60,943 nucleotides of DNA from Hyphomicrobiales bacterium (GTDB lineage: Bacteria; Pseudomonadota; Alphaproteobacteria; Rhizobiales; Xanthobacteraceae). Numbering within the stretch: position 1 is the first letter of the stretch; each line of letters starts with the position of its first letter. The stretch spans positions 1-60,943 of the forward strand of contig JAFKKP010000303.1 in NCBI GenBank assembly GCA_017305515.1, given 5' to 3'. Both the position numbers and the translations under genes were made by a program. Below, one piece after another: positions 17,765 to 29,448 of the stretch. A model generated the notes under the pieces. The model did no database searches and was not told where the DNA came from. It saw nothing but the letters and a program-made list of their open reading frames with translations.

Positions 17765-18388
17765 TTACGCCGTCACCTTCGCCAGAGCCCTGTCGAACGC
17801 GTCGGTAGCACTTTGCAAATCCTTGAACGCAAGGCCGCTGTCTGCGGGCTGCTTCTGCTTCTCGGTGGCGCCGGGGCGAATTTGCGCGACCGGCTTGCCG
17901 CCCTCCAGTATCGAACCCGGCGCGATCACATGAAATTCGTGGTCCTCGACAGCGCCGCCCTTCGGCAGAAACACGCCGAGATAGACCGTGTCGTTGCCGC
18001 GCCGATAGGAAATGTAACGCTCGATCGCGACCGAGCCGTCGCGCTGCATGCCGCCGAGCTTGGCAAAGCCCTTCGAGTCGAGCAGCTTGTGCGACTTGAA
18101 TCCCTTGACGCCTTCGGACTTCGCCTTCGCCGTCGCTTCCGACAGATCGTATTTGCCCGCGACATCCTTGCCGACCCGCGCGAGCTGTTCGGAAACCTGA
18201 AACTCGAACTCTTTCAGTTCGGAACGCGGCTTGGCTTCGCGCTTCGGCTTGAGCGCATGACGCTTGGCCTGCTCGGCCTTGCAACGCTCGATCACGTCCG
18301 CGACGGATTTGCGCTCGGCGTTCTCAAGCAAATTCTTCAGCGCCTGATCGGAGAGTTCGGCGATCTTTTCTTCCGTCCAGTCAACCAT
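17765..18388 (-). CDS. Conserved hypothetical protein
   Basis: 207 residues, soluble, charged. The N-terminal 70 residues are helical and lysine/glutamate-rich (MVDWTEEKIAELSDQALKNL and onward) and may form a coiled coil; the C-terminal two thirds look more globular with YISYRRGNDTVYLGVFLPKG at about 125-144. I recognise no characterised domain. The ATG at 18388, behind GGAAA, fits better than the longer frame from 18490. It lies between guaB and the CurA-like gene on the same strand. The early segment could be read as a nucleic-acid-binding helix pair, but there is no firm evidence. Confidence 0.7.
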   Translation of the reverse strand: MVDWTEEKIAELSDQALKNLLENAERKSVADVIERCKAEQAKRHALKPKREAKPRSELKEFEFQVSEQLARVGKDVAGKYDLSEATAKAKSEGVKGFKSHKLLDSKGFAKLGGMQRDGSVAIERYISYRRGNDTVYLGVFLPKGGAVEDHEFHVIAPGSILEGGKPVAQIRPGATEKQKQPADSGLAFKDLQSATDAFDRALAKVTA

Positions 18389-18542
18389 GACGTTTCCATA
18401 TTCTTCTTGATTTGACGCGGCGGAATGAATGAGCCGGTCCAGGAGTTTGTTGCGCGGCCTATTTTGCAAAGCAAAACAATTACGGCGCACGAAGTGTAGC
18501 GCGTTTCAATGCGCGTGGGGCAATCAATATGTGTGGAACGAT

Positions 18543-20374
<1,832 letters not shown>

Positions 20375-21841
20375 ATGCAGAAACCGCGCCTGATACCCCT
20401 GATCGTCGCCACCGCCTGGTTCATGGAAAACATGGACTCGACCGTGATCGCGACATCGCTGCCCGCGATCGCTGCCGACATCGGCACCAGCCCCCTCACG
20501 CTCAAACTCGCGATCACTTCGTATCTCTTGTCGCTCGCCGTTTTCATTCCGGCCAGCGGATGGACTGCGGATCGTTTCGGCGCGCGTGCGGTGTTCAGCG
20601 CCGCCATCTTCGTCTTCATGCTCGGCTCTATCGGCTGCGCGCTATCGAATTCAGTCAGCGACTTCGTCATCGCGCGCATTCTTCAGGGCCTCGGCGGCGC
20701 GATGATGATCCCGGTCGGGCGACTGGTCATTCTTCGCACCATCGACAAGAGCGCGCTGGTCAACGCGATGGCATGGGTCACTGTGCCCGCGCTGATCGGG
20801 CCCGTGATGGGACCGCCGCTCGGCGGATTCATCACCACCTATTTTTCCTGGCACTGGATTTTTCTCATCAACATTCCCATCGGCCTTCTCGGCATCTGGA
20901 TGGCGATGAAATACATCGACCCAATCAGGGCAGAAGATCCCGAGCGGTTCGATATTGTCGGACTCGTGCTGGCGGGACTGGGCGTCGCGGGCATCGCGTT
21001 CGGATTGTCGGTCGCGGGGCTTGGGTTGTTGCCCTGGCCAATCGTCGCAGGACTGATTGGCGGCGGCGCTGTCGCGATGTGGTTCTACATGCAGCACGCC
21101 CGGCGCACGGCATCGCCGGTGCTGGATTTCACGCTGCTGCGCCATCCGACATTGCGCGCGAGTCTTACCGGCGGATTCCTGTATCGCATGGGCGTCGGCG
21201 CACTGCCCTTCCTGCTGCCGCTCCTGATGCAGATCGGCTTCGGCCTGTCGCCGTTCAAATCGGGACTCGTCACCTTTGCCTCCGCCGTCGGCGCGCTCGG
21301 CATGAAAACGCTTGCTGCGCGCATCATCCGTACCTTCGGTTTCCGCAAGATCGTGGTCATCAACGCGGCGGCCAGTTCGCTGTTCATCGCGGCCTGCGCA
21401 CTATTCACGCCCGCGACGCCGCTGCTGCTCATCATGATTATCCTGATCGTCGGCGGCTTTTTCCGCTCGCTGCAATTCACCGCGGTGAACACACTCGCCT
21501 ATGCCGAAGTGACGCCGCCTGAAATGAGCCGCGCCAGCACGATCGTCAGCGTCAATCAGCAGCTTGCGATTTCGGCCGGCATCGCGGTCGGTGCATTCGC
21601 CGTCGAAGCGACGATGGCGATGCGGCACGGCTCCGAACTGGTCGCAAGCGACTTCTGGCCGGCCTTCTTGATCGTCGCCATTATTTCCACCGCATCGGCC
21701 TATTCGTTCTGGAAACTGCCGGACGATGCGGGGTCGGAAATTTCAGGGCACAAGATTTCCGCCGAACTCGAAGGGCCGAAGGCAACCGACGCAGTCGCTG
21801 CCGAATCCACGCATGACGCGCGCGACCAGAAGCTCGGTTAG
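20375..21841 (+). CDS. DHA2-type MFS drug exporter
   Basis: 488-residue major facilitator of the 14-helix DHA2 (EmrB-like) group: proton-driven export of drugs or other amphiphiles. Motif D1 [20 protein letters not shown] at about 16-35, motif A-like [11 protein letters not shown] at about 61-71 and motif [18 protein letters not shown] at about 137-153 are visible. It carries a hydrophilic tail of about 45 residues rich in charged residues (from about 440). The stop overlaps that of rlmE by four bases, tail to tail. Substrate unknown. Confidence 0.88.
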   Translation: MQKPRLIPLIVATAWFMENMDSTVIATSLPAIAADIGTSPLTLKLAITSYLLSLAVFIPASGWTADRFGARAVFSAAIFVFMLGSIGCALSNSVSDFVIARILQGLGGAMMIPVGRLVILRTIDKSALVNAMAWVTVPALIGPVMGPPLGGFITTYFSWHWIFLINIPIGLLGIWMAMKYIDPIRAEDPERFDIVGLVLAGLGVAGIAFGLSVAGLGLLPWPIVAGLIGGGAVAMWFYMQHARRTASPVLDFTLLRHPTLRASLTGGFLYRMGVGALPFLLPLLMQIGFGLSPFKSGLVTFASAVGALGMKTLAARIIRTFGFRKIVVINAAASSLFIAACALFTPATPLLLIMIILIVGGFFRSLQFTAVNTLAYAEVTPPEMSRASTIVSVNQQLAISAGIAVGAFAVEATMAMRHGSELVASDFWPAFLIVAIISTASAYSFWKLPDDAGSEISGHKISAELEGPKATDAVAAESTHDARDQKLG

Positions 21842-22524
21842 ACCTTCGCCGTTCCGCGAAACCCGGTCGCCAGCACGTAACGCTCCGCCGAATCCTGCCG
21901 GCTCGCGGCCGGCTTGACATGCTTCACGCTTGCGAAGTCGCGCTTGAGTTGCGCGAGTAATTCCGCGTCCGCACCGCTCTGAAAGACTTTCGCCAGAAAC
22001 ACGCCGCCGGGATTGAGCACTTCGGAGGCGAAAACCGCGGCCTCCTCCACCAGCCCGACGATGCGCAACTGATCCGTCTTGCGATGACCTGTGGTGTTCG
22101 CCGCCATGTCGGACATTATCACGTCCACGCCGCCGCCGATCATCGCGCGCAATGTGTCGGGCGCTGCCTCGTTGAGAAAATCCATCTGCGCGAAAGTCAC
22201 GCCGGGAATTTCGCCCATCTCCAGAAGATCGATGGCGATGACCTTGCCCTTCCCCTCCGGCGAGCCAACGCGCTTGGCCGCGATCTGGCTCCAGCCTCCG
22301 GGGGCGGCGCCAAGGTCCACAACAATTTGTCCTTTTTTCAGGAAGCGATGCTTGTCGTCGATTTCCTGCAACTTGTAGGCGGCGCGCGAACGAAACCCGT
22401 CGCGCTTGGCCTGCGCCACATAAGGATCGTTGAGCTGGCGCTCCAGCCACAGCTTCGACGACAGCTTGCGCTTGCCCGCACTTTTGACTGTGACGTGAAG
22501 CCGTCCGGTAGTGTCTTTAGCCAT
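21838..22524 (-). CDS. rlmE: 23S rRNA (uridine-2'-O-)-methyltransferase RlmE
   Basis: RlmE/FtsJ methylates U2552 in the ribosomal A loop, a late step in 50S assembly. 228 residues. The N-terminus carries [20 protein letters not shown] (catalytic Lys) at about 45-64; the SAM motif [15 protein letters not shown] lies at about 69-83; DMAANTTG (catalytic Asp) and the late Lys/Glu of the K-D-K-E tetrad ([10 protein letters not shown] and the segment around it) follow. It sits 31 bases after the ppx/gppA gene, an order frequent in alphaproteobacteria. Confidence 0.95.
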   Translation of the reverse strand: MAKDTTGRLHVTVKSAGKRKLSSKLWLERQLNDPYVAQAKRDGFRSRAAYKLQEIDDKHRFLKKGQIVVDLGAAPGGWSQIAAKRVGSPEGKGKVIAIDLLEMGEIPGVTFAQMDFLNEAAPDTLRAMIGGGVDVIMSDMAANTTGHRKTDQLRIVGLVEEAAVFASEVLNPGGVFLAKVFQSGADAELLAQLKRDFASVKHVKPAASRQDSAERYVLATGFRGTAKV

Positions 22525-22555
22525 CAGATACGATTACGACGATTCAGAGCGCGCG

Positions 22556-23617
22556 TCACGCACTCTGCATCACGCCGTCGGCGCGCATCATTTCCACCAG
22601 CATGCCTTCGCGCAGACCGCGATCGGCAACGCGCAGGCGCGACAGCGGAAACGCGCGGCGGATCGCGTCGAGAATGGCGCAGCCGGCGAGAACAAGATCC
22701 GCCCGCTCGGTTCCGATGCAGGCGTTGTCAGCACGCTGCCGATAGCTCATCGCCATCAGTTGCGCGATGGCACGGTCGATCTCGCCGTCATTCATCCAGA
22801 GTCCGTCGACCCTGCGGCGGTCGTAACGCAGCAGGCCGAGGTGGATGCCTGCCACAGTCGTGACCGTTCCCGATGTACCGAGCAGATGCATGTGCGTGAG
22901 GTCATGGCCGTGTTGGGTCGCGAAGGGCTTCAGATGCTCGGACACTTCGTTTGCCATCGCCTCGTATGTTTCCCGCGTGACATCATGCCCGCCGAAACGC
23001 TCCGCCAGCGTAACAACACCGAGCGGCAGCGAAATCCACGGCCCCTTCACCGGCGGCGCATGCGGCTCTCCCGCAGGACGTTCGATCCGCACCACTTCGG
23101 TCGAGCCGCCGCCGATGTCGAACAGGATCGCGCCCTTCGCATCGTGATCGAGCAGCGGCGAACAGCCGATCACGGCAAATGTCGATTCCGTTTCGCGGTC
23201 GATGATTTCGAGTTTGATTCCGGTTTCGCGCTCGATCAGTTCGAGGAAGGCGTCGGAATTGTCGGCGGCGCGGCACGCCTCCGTCGCAATCGTGCGCAGG
23301 CGCCTGGCGCCTTTCATGCGAATTTTGTCGCCGCACACACTCAGCGCGCCGACCGCACGCTCGATGGCGGCTTCGCTGATGTGGCGCGTCGCCGCCAGAC
23401 CCTCGCCGAGCCGGATGATGCGCGAAAACGAATCGATGACACGGAATCCGTCATGCGACGGCCGCGCAATCAAAAGACGGCAGTTGTTGGTGCCGAGATC
23501 GAGCGCCGCATAGGTCGCGAACGGCTCAGGCGCGCGATGCCCGGCCTCGTGGCGTGCCGTTGCAGAAGGGTTCGCGCGCGGCCGCGTGCCGTCGCGCAAA
23601 CGTAAATCCTCCGCCAT
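22556..23617 (-). CDS. Exopolyphosphatase / pppGpp phosphohydrolase (Ppx/GppA)
   Basis: 353-residue short-form member of the ASKHA phosphatases. Phosphate-1 loop AALDLGTNNCRLLIARP at about 37-53, connecting motif RTIATEACRAADN, the catalytic glutamate within this region and the phosphate-2 loop LFDIGGGSTEVV at about 170-181. It lacks the C-terminal HD-like extension of E. coli GppA, like other alphaproteobacterial homologues, so it could hydrolyse polyphosphate, pppGpp or both. First gene of a pair with rlmE. Confidence 0.9.
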   Translation of the reverse strand: MAEDLRLRDGTRPRANPSATARHEAGHRAPEPFATYAALDLGTNNCRLLIARPSHDGFRVIDSFSRIIRLGEGLAATRHISEAAIERAVGALSVCGDKIRMKGARRLRTIATEACRAADNSDAFLELIERETGIKLEIIDRETESTFAVIGCSPLLDHDAKGAILFDIGGGSTEVVRIERPAGEPHAPPVKGPWISLPLGVVTLAERFGGHDVTRETYEAMANEVSEHLKPFATQHGHDLTHMHLLGTSGTVTTVAGIHLGLLRYDRRRVDGLWMNDGEIDRAIAQLMAMSYRQRADNACIGTERADLVLAGCAILDAIRRAFPLSRLRVADRGLREGMLVEMMRADGVMQSA

Positions 23618-23749
23618 ACCAATCCATCTCTGCGCAGCCGAACCGGCCGGCGCGTCAATCTCTGTTCGTTGACGAGTCTATCAGTGCCTATCTCGCGTGC
23701 AACTGCCTGCTTTGCGGACGTCGCGGCAATATCGCAGTGCAAAATCGGC

Positions 23750-24544
23750 TTATGCCGCCATGCTCTCGCGCGGCTGATAGATCGAGACATGCTGGACATG
23801 CGCAATCGGCGTTGTGCCGTTGGCAATTATAAGTCCGTCGAGATCGACGAACTTGTGGCCCTTGCGCTCGTAATTGCCGGTGACTTTCGCGCGCTGCGTC
23901 AGCACATCGTCGACATTTGCCACGCCGAGATAGCGCATCGTCGAGCCGACATGAATCCACGGACCGAGAATGGCGTTTTCCATCAGCGCCCAGTTCAGCA
24001 TCCGCAACAGATTGCCGGTATGAACCAGTCCGTCGCGTGCGTAGAGCGGATCGGTCTCGCCGATGTCGCGCAGATAGTCCGGCAGCGCCGCCTTGCCCAT
24101 TGTGTAGGGAGGGATACCGAGCCACGCGCCTTCTTTATATGAATTCTCATCGACCGGCGCGCGCGCGGCGACGGGCGGCACGCTCCTGAAGTCGTCGAGC
24201 GAGATTTCTTCTCTGCTCGAAGGCATCGACGCGGTGCCGGTGGCGCACAACTCGCCGCGGCTCTCAACCTTGATCGAAAGATGATCGCCTTTGTCTTCCG
24301 CAGTGACCTCGGCAATCTCACCTTCGTACACAGGTTTGAGGAATCGCCCGTCCATCAGCCCGCGTTCCAGAAACGCGCGGCCCCATTTCGCGACCGGCAT
24401 GTGACTCATATAGGCGAACACATCGACGCCCGGCACGAGCCCACCCTTGAAACCGAACTTTTTGGCGACGGTGTCGTCGTGCATCCGGTTTTCGGAATTT
24501 TTCGCAAGATTGACGGCTTTGATCCGATGCGGCGGCAGGCTCAT
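23750..24544 (-). CDS. Hot-dog (MaoC/FabZ-like) domain protein
   Basis: 264 residues, probably a double hot-dog. The first half has NSENRMHDDTVAKKFGFKGG at about 16-35, a MaoC-like opening, then LVPGVDVFAYMSHM. The second half (about 160-255) ends in a strand-rich segment with VHTGNLLRMLNWALMENAI and a GPWIHVGSTMRYLG block. It may hydrate or bind acyl thioesters, but the paired catalytic Asp/His of true hydratases is not clearly present, so the chemistry is uncertain. It is monocistronic, divergent from yaiI. Confidence 0.7.
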   Translation of the reverse strand: MSLPPHRIKAVNLAKNSENRMHDDTVAKKFGFKGGLVPGVDVFAYMSHMPVAKWGRAFLERGLMDGRFLKPVYEGEIAEVTAEDKGDHLSIKVESRGELCATGTASMPSSREEISLDDFRSVPPVAARAPVDENSYKEGAWLGIPPYTMGKAALPDYLRDIGETDPLYARDGLVHTGNLLRMLNWALMENAILGPWIHVGSTMRYLGVANVDDVLTQRAKVTGNYERKGHKFVDLDGLIIANGTTPIAHVQHVSIYQPRESMAA

Positions 24545-24668
24545 GGTTTCCTCGGTGTTTTGTTGTTGGCCGCGATGCTACGCCAAGCCGCAATGAAGGC
24601 AAGCGGCCTCGCAATTTCCGGTTCGTTAGGCTACCAGCAGCGCACCGAACGCATATCTACCGGACAAC

Positions 24669-25136
24669 GTGACCCATCAGACCCGCATCTATGTCGACGC
24701 CGACGCCTGCCCGGTGAAGGACGAAATCTATCGCGTCGCCGAACGGCACAAGCTGCCCGTCAGCGTTGTCGCGGGCAATTTCATTCGCGTGCCGAACGAT
24801 CCGATGATCGAGCGGATCGCCGCGGGCAGCGGCATGGACGCGGCCGACGACTGGATCGCCGAACGCGCGGTGAAAGGCGATATCGTCGTGACCGCCGACA
24901 TTCCTCTCGCGGCGCGTTGCGTGAAGAACGGCGCGGAGGTGATCGCGCCGAACGGCAAACCGTTCAGCGAGGAGTCCATCGGCATGACGCTCGCGGTGCG
25001 TAATTTGATGACCGATCTGCGCTCAACGGGTGAAATTACCGGCGGACCGAAATCGTTTTCGCCACGCGACCGCTCGGCATTTCTCTCCGCGCTCGACCAG
25101 ACCATCCGCCGCGTCCAGCGCGCGCAAAGCAAATAA
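24669..25136 (+). CDS. YaiI/UPF0178 (DUF188) family protein
   Basis: 155-residue PIN-like protein of unknown function. The hallmark [18 protein letters not shown] at about 6-23 carries clustered aspartates expected for metal binding, and [20 protein letters not shown] with further Asp residues lies at about 57-76. The frame begins with GTG, the only plausible start. The ABC-F gene starts 23 bases downstream and may be cotranscribed. Confidence 0.88.
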   Translation: MTHQTRIYVDADACPVKDEIYRVAERHKLPVSVVAGNFIRVPNDPMIERIAAGSGMDAADDWIAERAVKGDIVVTADIPLAARCVKNGAEVIAPNGKPFSEESIGMTLAVRNLMTDLRSTGEITGGPKSFSPRDRSAFLSALDQTIRRVQRAQSK

Positions 25137-25159
25137 GAAGACTCATAAAGCAAAAAGAT

Positions 25160-26977
25160 ATGGCGCCTCCTCTCATCCAGTTGAAAGACATCGCGCTGAC
25201 TTTCGGCGGCGCGCCGCTGTTGGCGGGCGTCGAGCTTGCAGTGTCGGAAGGCGAGCGCGTCTGCCTGATCGGCCGCAATGGCTCCGGCAAATCGACACTG
25301 TTGAAAATCGTCGCGGGACTTGTAGAGCCCGACAGCGGCACGCGCTTCGTGCAGCCCGGTGCGACCGTGCGTTATCTGCCGCAGGAGCCGGATTTTTCCG
25401 GATGCGCGACCACGCTTGCCTATGTGGAAGCGGGACTTAATCCCGGCGACGATCATTATCAGGCGCAATATCTGCTCGAGCAACTTGGCCTCACCGGCAA
25501 CGAAGACCCGCAAAGTCTGTCCGGCGGCGAAGCGCGGCGCACGGCACTGGCGCGCGTGCTCGCGCCCTCGCCCGACATTCTGCTGCTGGACGAGCCGACC
25601 AACCACCTCGACCTCACGACCATCGAATGGCTCGAAGGCGAACTCGCAAGCCGCAAGAGCGCACTCGTCCTCATCAGCCACGACCGGAGCTTTCTGTCCA
25701 ATCTGTCGCGCGCCACCGTCTGGCTCGATCGCGGCGAGACGCGCCGGATCGAAAAAGGTTTTGGCGCGTTCGAGGAATGGCGCGACGACGTGCTCGCCGA
25801 AGAAGAACTCGATCAGCACAAGCTCGACCGCAAGATCGTGATGGAGGAACACTGGCTGCGCTACGGCGTATCGGGCCGGCGCAAGCGCAACGTCAAGCGG
25901 CTGGGCAATCTGCATGCGCTGCGCGACCAGCGCCGCAATTATCGCGGCTCGGCAGGCAAAGCCAATCTCGCCGCCGCCGAGGCCGAGCAGTCCGGCAAGC
26001 TCGTGGTTGAGGCGAAGCGCATTTCAAAGTCGTTCGGCGAGCGCAAGATCGTCGATGATTTCTCGATCCGCATCGCGCGCGGCGACCGCATCGGCGTCGT
26101 CGGCCCGAACGGCGCAGGCAAGACCACACTCGTCAACATTCTGACCGGTGCGGAGCCGCCGGATAGCGGCAGCATTCGCCTCGGCGCGAATATCGAGATG
26201 GCGACACTCGACCAGCATCGCGAAAGTCTCGATCCGAAAACGACGCTCGCCGACGCGCTGACCGGCGGACGCGGCGACAGCATCATGGTCGGCGGCACGC
26301 CGAAGCACGTCATCGGCTACATGAAGGACTTTCTGTTCCAACAGGAGCAGGCGCGCACGCCGCTCGAAGTTTTGTCCGGCGGCGAGCGCGGACGGCTGAT
26401 GCTGGCGCGGGCATTGGCGAAACCGTCCAATCTGCTTGTGCTGGATGAGCCGACCAACGACCTCGACCTGGAAACATTGGACGTTCTGGAAGAAATGCTC
26501 GGCGACTATGACGGCACGGTCATCCTCATCAGCCACGACCGCGATTTTCTCGACCGCGTCGTGACATCGGTGATCGCGCCGGACGGCAACGGCAAATGGA
26601 TCGAATATGCCGGGGGCTATTCGGATATGCTGGCGCAACGCGGCGCCGACCTGAAGGAAAAAGCCGTCAAGACGGTCGCGCCACCACGCGATAGCGCGAA
26701 GACTGCATCTGCTGCACCAGCTCCAGCCTCAAAGCGCAAACTCACGTTCAACGATCAGCATGCGCTCGAAACGCTGCCCGCGAAGATTGCAAAACTTCAG
26801 CAGGATATTGCTGAATATCAAAAACGGCTCGGCGATCCCGATTTATATCACAAGGACCGCAAGGCGTTCGATGCGGTATCCGCCGCGACGGCCAGCGCGC
26901 AGGCTGAACTTCAGGATGCCGAAGACAAATGGCTGGCGCTCGAAATGCTGCGCGAGGAAATCGAGAACGACGCATAG
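25160..26977 (+). CDS. uup: ABC-F ATPase, Uup type
   Basis: 605-residue cytosolic ABC-F protein, a translation or ribosome-associated factor, with no membrane domain. Two nucleotide-binding domains: Walker A GRNGSGKST (about 38-46) and GPNGAGKTT (about 320-328); signatures SLSGGEARR and VLSGGERGR; Walker B with DEPTNHLDL and DEPTNDLDL; and the glutamate and SHDR switches of both intact. A linker rich in Arg/Lys lies between them, and a C-terminal coiled coil at about 535-605 (ALETLPAKIAKLQQDIAEYQ) is the Uup DNA-binding-type domain. Full length and apparently active. Confidence 0.92.
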   Translation: MAPPLIQLKDIALTFGGAPLLAGVELAVSEGERVCLIGRNGSGKSTLLKIVAGLVEPDSGTRFVQPGATVRYLPQEPDFSGCATTLAYVEAGLNPGDDHYQAQYLLEQLGLTGNEDPQSLSGGEARRTALARVLAPSPDILLLDEPTNHLDLTTIEWLEGELASRKSALVLISHDRSFLSNLSRATVWLDRGETRRIEKGFGAFEEWRDDVLAEEELDQHKLDRKIVMEEHWLRYGVSGRRKRNVKRLGNLHALRDQRRNYRGSAGKANLAAAEAEQSGKLVVEAKRISKSFGERKIVDDFSIRIARGDRIGVVGPNGAGKTTLVNILTGAEPPDSGSIRLGANIEMATLDQHRESLDPKTTLADALTGGRGDSIMVGGTPKHVIGYMKDFLFQQEQARTPLEVLSGGERGRLMLARALAKPSNLLVLDEPTNDLDLETLDVLEEMLGDYDGTVILISHDRDFLDRVVTSVIAPDGNGKWIEYAGGYSDMLAQRGADLKEKAVKTVAPPRDSAKTASAAPAPASKRKLTFNDQHALETLPAKIAKLQQDIAEYQKRLGDPDLYHKDRKAFDAVSAATASAQAELQDAEDKWLALEMLREEIENDA

Positions 26978-27031
26978 TGGAACCAACGCCGCAATCCGGT
27001 ATTGTGTTGAGGTTCACGGGAGACTTTTCAA

Positions 27032-27232
27032 ATGGCATCCACGCTTTCGCTGCCCGATCTCGAAGACAAGATCGCCATTCTGCGCGACAATATCCGCCAG
27101 TTGACCGAACAGGCCGCCGGTGCCGCGGGCAGCGCGAACGAAGAGCGTGCCGCGGATCGCATCGCGCAGCAGTCGGCTGAACTTGAGCAACTCGTGAAAC
27201 AGCGCGATGCGTTGCTCAAGGGCAAGGGCTGA
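27032..27232 (+). CDS. Small coiled-coil protein
   Basis: 66 residues, MASTLSLPDLEDKIAILRDN onward, nearly all helical with heptad-like leucines (LEDKIAILRDNIRQL, SAELEQLVKQRDALLKG), no membrane segment. It follows uup by 54 bases on the same strand and ends just before the convergent flavoprotein. A GGGAGAC ribosome site lies ahead of the ATG. No family recognised; possibly a dimerising accessory protein. Confidence 0.65.
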   Translation: MASTLSLPDLEDKIAILRDNIRQLTEQAAGAAGSANEERAADRIAQQSAELEQLVKQRDALLKGKG

Positions 27233-27237
27233 GATCG

Positions 27238-28452
27238 TTATCGGCTGCTGAGATAGTTCAGCGCGCCCCGCCCCGCCGCAGCACCCGTCGCGAAACTCGC
27301 CTGCAACAGATAACCACCGGTCGGCGCTTCCCAGTCGAGCATTTCACCCGCCACGAAAACACCCGGCAACTTGCGCAGCATATAATTCGCATCGACTTCT
27401 TCGAACGCGACTCCGCCGGCTGTCGAGATCGCGCGCGCCAGCGGTGCGATGCCTGTGAGTTCGATCGGCACGGCGTTGACGAACGCGGCCAGTTCATCGG
27501 GCGTCATCTGCGCGAGTTTTTGATTCGATGCGATGGCTGCTTCCTGCAACAGGCCGATGGCGGCGGGTGAAAGTGCGCTCGCCTTGCGCAGGAAATTCGA
27601 GAATGTCTGCTTGCCGCGCGGCGCAGCGAGACGCGCGCTGAGTTTGTCCGGCGCAGCGTCCGGCAATAGCGCGATGCGGAGCGTTGCCTCGCCGTTCGCA
27701 AGAATTTCCTCGCGCAACGGCGCAGACAGCGCATAGACCGCGCCGCCTTCGATGCCTTCGCGGGAAATCGTCGCCTCGCCGCGCAAAACATGCCTGCTGA
27801 ACGACAGCGCGATATTTTTCAGCGGCTGGCCCGCGAACCTGTCGCGAAATATGTCCGACCAGGCGACCGTGAATCCGCAATTCGCCGGACGCAGCGGCGC
27901 GATTGAAATGCCGCGCGATTTCAGTATGTCTGCCCAGCCGCCGTCCGAGCCGAGCTTCGGCCAGCTTGCACCGCCCAGCGCCAGCACGATTGCATCGGCT
28001 TTCATCGAAATTTTTTCAACGCCGGTCTCAAATGTGAGGTCGCCACCGTCCCATCCAATCCAGCGATGTCGCAATCTGAATTCGACTCCCGCCTCACTCA
28101 AACGCCGCAGCCAGGCACGCAGCAGCGGCGAGGCCTTGAACGATTCCGGAAATACTCGCCCGCTCGATCCAGTGAATGTCGGCTGGCCGAGGTGTTCGCT
28201 CCACGCACGCAGATCGTCCGGCGGCAACGACTCTATCGCCGCACGCAGATGCGGCTCCGCTTCGCCATAGCGCGTCAGAAATTTCGCAAGCGGTTCGCTG
28301 TGCGTGAGGTTGAGCCCGCCGCGTCCGGCCATCAGAAACTTGCGGCCCGCCGACGGCATGCGGTCATAGACGGTGACGCGCGCGCCGCCTGCGCTCAGAA
28401 CTTCAGCCGCCATCAGCCCCGCAGGACCGGCTCCGATGACGGCAGCGTTCAT
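27238..28452 (-). CDS. HI0933/BaiN-type flavoprotein
   Basis: 404-residue FAD/NAD(P)-binding protein. N-terminal dinucleotide site MNAAVIGAGPAGLMAAEVLS at 1-20, then KFLMAGRGGLNLTHSEP at about 44-60, the HI0933 family hallmark, and a C-terminal FAD-contact segment GVFVAGEMLDWEAPTGGYLL at about 363-382. The precise electron acceptor is unknown; the family has been linked to tRNA or fatty-acid modifications without proof. The ATG at 28452 begins at the dinucleotide motif; the open frame continues upstream, through the repeat at 28458-28506 and beyond, without homology. Confidence 0.88.
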   Translation of the reverse strand: MNAAVIGAGPAGLMAAEVLSAGGARVTVYDRMPSAGRKFLMAGRGGLNLTHSEPLAKFLTRYGEAEPHLRAAIESLPPDDLRAWSEHLGQPTFTGSSGRVFPESFKASPLLRAWLRRLSEAGVEFRLRHRWIGWDGGDLTFETGVEKISMKADAIVLALGGASWPKLGSDGGWADILKSRGISIAPLRPANCGFTVAWSDIFRDRFAGQPLKNIALSFSRHVLRGEATISREGIEGGAVYALSAPLREEILANGEATLRIALLPDAAPDKLSARLAAPRGKQTFSNFLRKASALSPAAIGLLQEAAIASNQKLAQMTPDELAAFVNAVPIELTGIAPLARAISTAGGVAFEEVDANYMLRKLPGVFVAGEMLDWEAPTGGYLLQASFATGAAAGRGALNYLSSR

Positions 28453-28457
28453 TGTTT

Positions 28458-28506
28458 GCGCATGATCCGATCCGAAAACCGGTGCCCACTTTTCGGGATC
28501 ATGCGC
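28458..28506. repeat. Rhizobiales-type palindromic repeat supplying a stop codon
   Basis: Exact 11-bp arms GCGCATGATCC (28458-28468) and GGATCATGCGC (28496-28506) enclose a core with GAAAACCGG and CCACTTTTCGG. I recall this pattern as an intergenic repeat in many Rhizobiales. It fills the gap between the SDR gene and the flavoprotein gene, and the SDR stop codon (28499-28501) lies inside the right arm. Confidence 0.75.
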
Positions 28507-29434
28507 CGCCCATCGGCGGCAGCTTGATGCCGTTCGCCTTCGCGGCCTGCTCGATATATTTGAAGGTCTGGAAGAACGCGCCGCCGAGATCGCGCGCGGT
28601 CGACATGTCGCCGATCTTCGCAAAATTCGCTGCGATGGCATCCGGCGTCCATTCGGACTGCGGAAGATTCAAACCTTGCGTTTCCACAACCTTGATGATC
28701 GCGAACGACCCCGCGCCAGCGCCCATGATCGTGCGCGTCGGCGCGTCCTCGCTCAGCAGATAAAGCACCGCGGGCGTGATCGCTTCCGGCTTCATCAGCG
28801 CCAGCGCGTCCGGCGGGATCAGGCCTTCGGTCATGCGCGTTGCGGCCGTCGGCGAGATCGTATTGACCTTGATATTGGTCTTGCGGCCTTCTTCGGCGAG
28901 CACGTTCATCAACCCGACGATGCCCATTTTCGCCGCTGCGTAATTCGCCTGCCCGAAATTGCCGAACAGGCCCGACGACGAAGTCGTGACGACGATGCGT
29001 CCGTAATTGCGCTCGCGCATGCCTTCCCACACCGCCCGGCAGCAGTTGAAGGTTCCGGTGAGATGCACAGCGATTACTTTTGCAAAATCGTCCGGCTCCA
29101 TCTTGGCGAACGACTTGTCGCGCAGAATGCCGGCATTCGCGACCATGAGGTCCACGCTGCCCCACTTCATCGTCGCGCGCGCGACCATTTCCTTCACCTG
29201 CGCAAAGTCTGACACATCCGCCGGATCGACAATCGCCTCGCCGCCGGCTTTCACGATCTCATCGACGACGCCCTGCGCCGGACTGACCGAGCCGCCAGAG
29301 CCGTCGCGCGCAGCGCCCATGTCGTTGACGACGACGCGCGCGCCGAGCTTCGCCAATCCCAGCGCATGCGCGCGGCCGAGTCCTGCGCCTGCGCCGGTGA
29401 CGATCGCAACTTTTCCATCGAAACGAATTGCCAT
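28499..29434 (-). CDS. Short-chain dehydrogenase/reductase (multifunctional-protein type)
   Basis: 311-residue NAD(P)-dependent oxidoreductase. It opens like the dehydrogenase domain of peroxisomal multifunctional enzymes: FDGKVAIVTGAGAGLGRAHA at 5-24, NDMGAARDG for cofactor binding at about 38, NAGILRD at about 101 and the active-site YAAAK at about 155 with upstream serines TTSSSG. Such enzymes oxidise 3-hydroxyacyl-CoA. Gene order suggests it works with the MaoC hydratase 14 bases upstream. The last residues and the stop codon overlap the repeat at 28458-28506. Confidence 0.88.
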   Translation of the reverse strand: MAIRFDGKVAIVTGAGAGLGRAHALGLAKLGARVVVNDMGAARDGSGGSVSPAQGVVDEIVKAGGEAIVDPADVSDFAQVKEMVARATMKWGSVDLMVANAGILRDKSFAKMEPDDFAKVIAVHLTGTFNCCRAVWEGMRERNYGRIVVTTSSSGLFGNFGQANYAAAKMGIVGLMNVLAEEGRKTNIKVNTISPTAATRMTEGLIPPDALALMKPEAITPAVLYLLSEDAPTRTIMGAGAGSFAIIKVVETQGLNLPQSEWTPDAIAANFAKIGDMSTARDLGGAFFQTFKYIEQAAKANGIKLPPMGGA

Positions 29435-29448
29435 GATTGCGATCCTCT

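Noticed and set aside
18490-18542. Hairpin past the guaB stop as a terminator
   Set aside because: Only a four-base GC stem and no T-run; not convincing.
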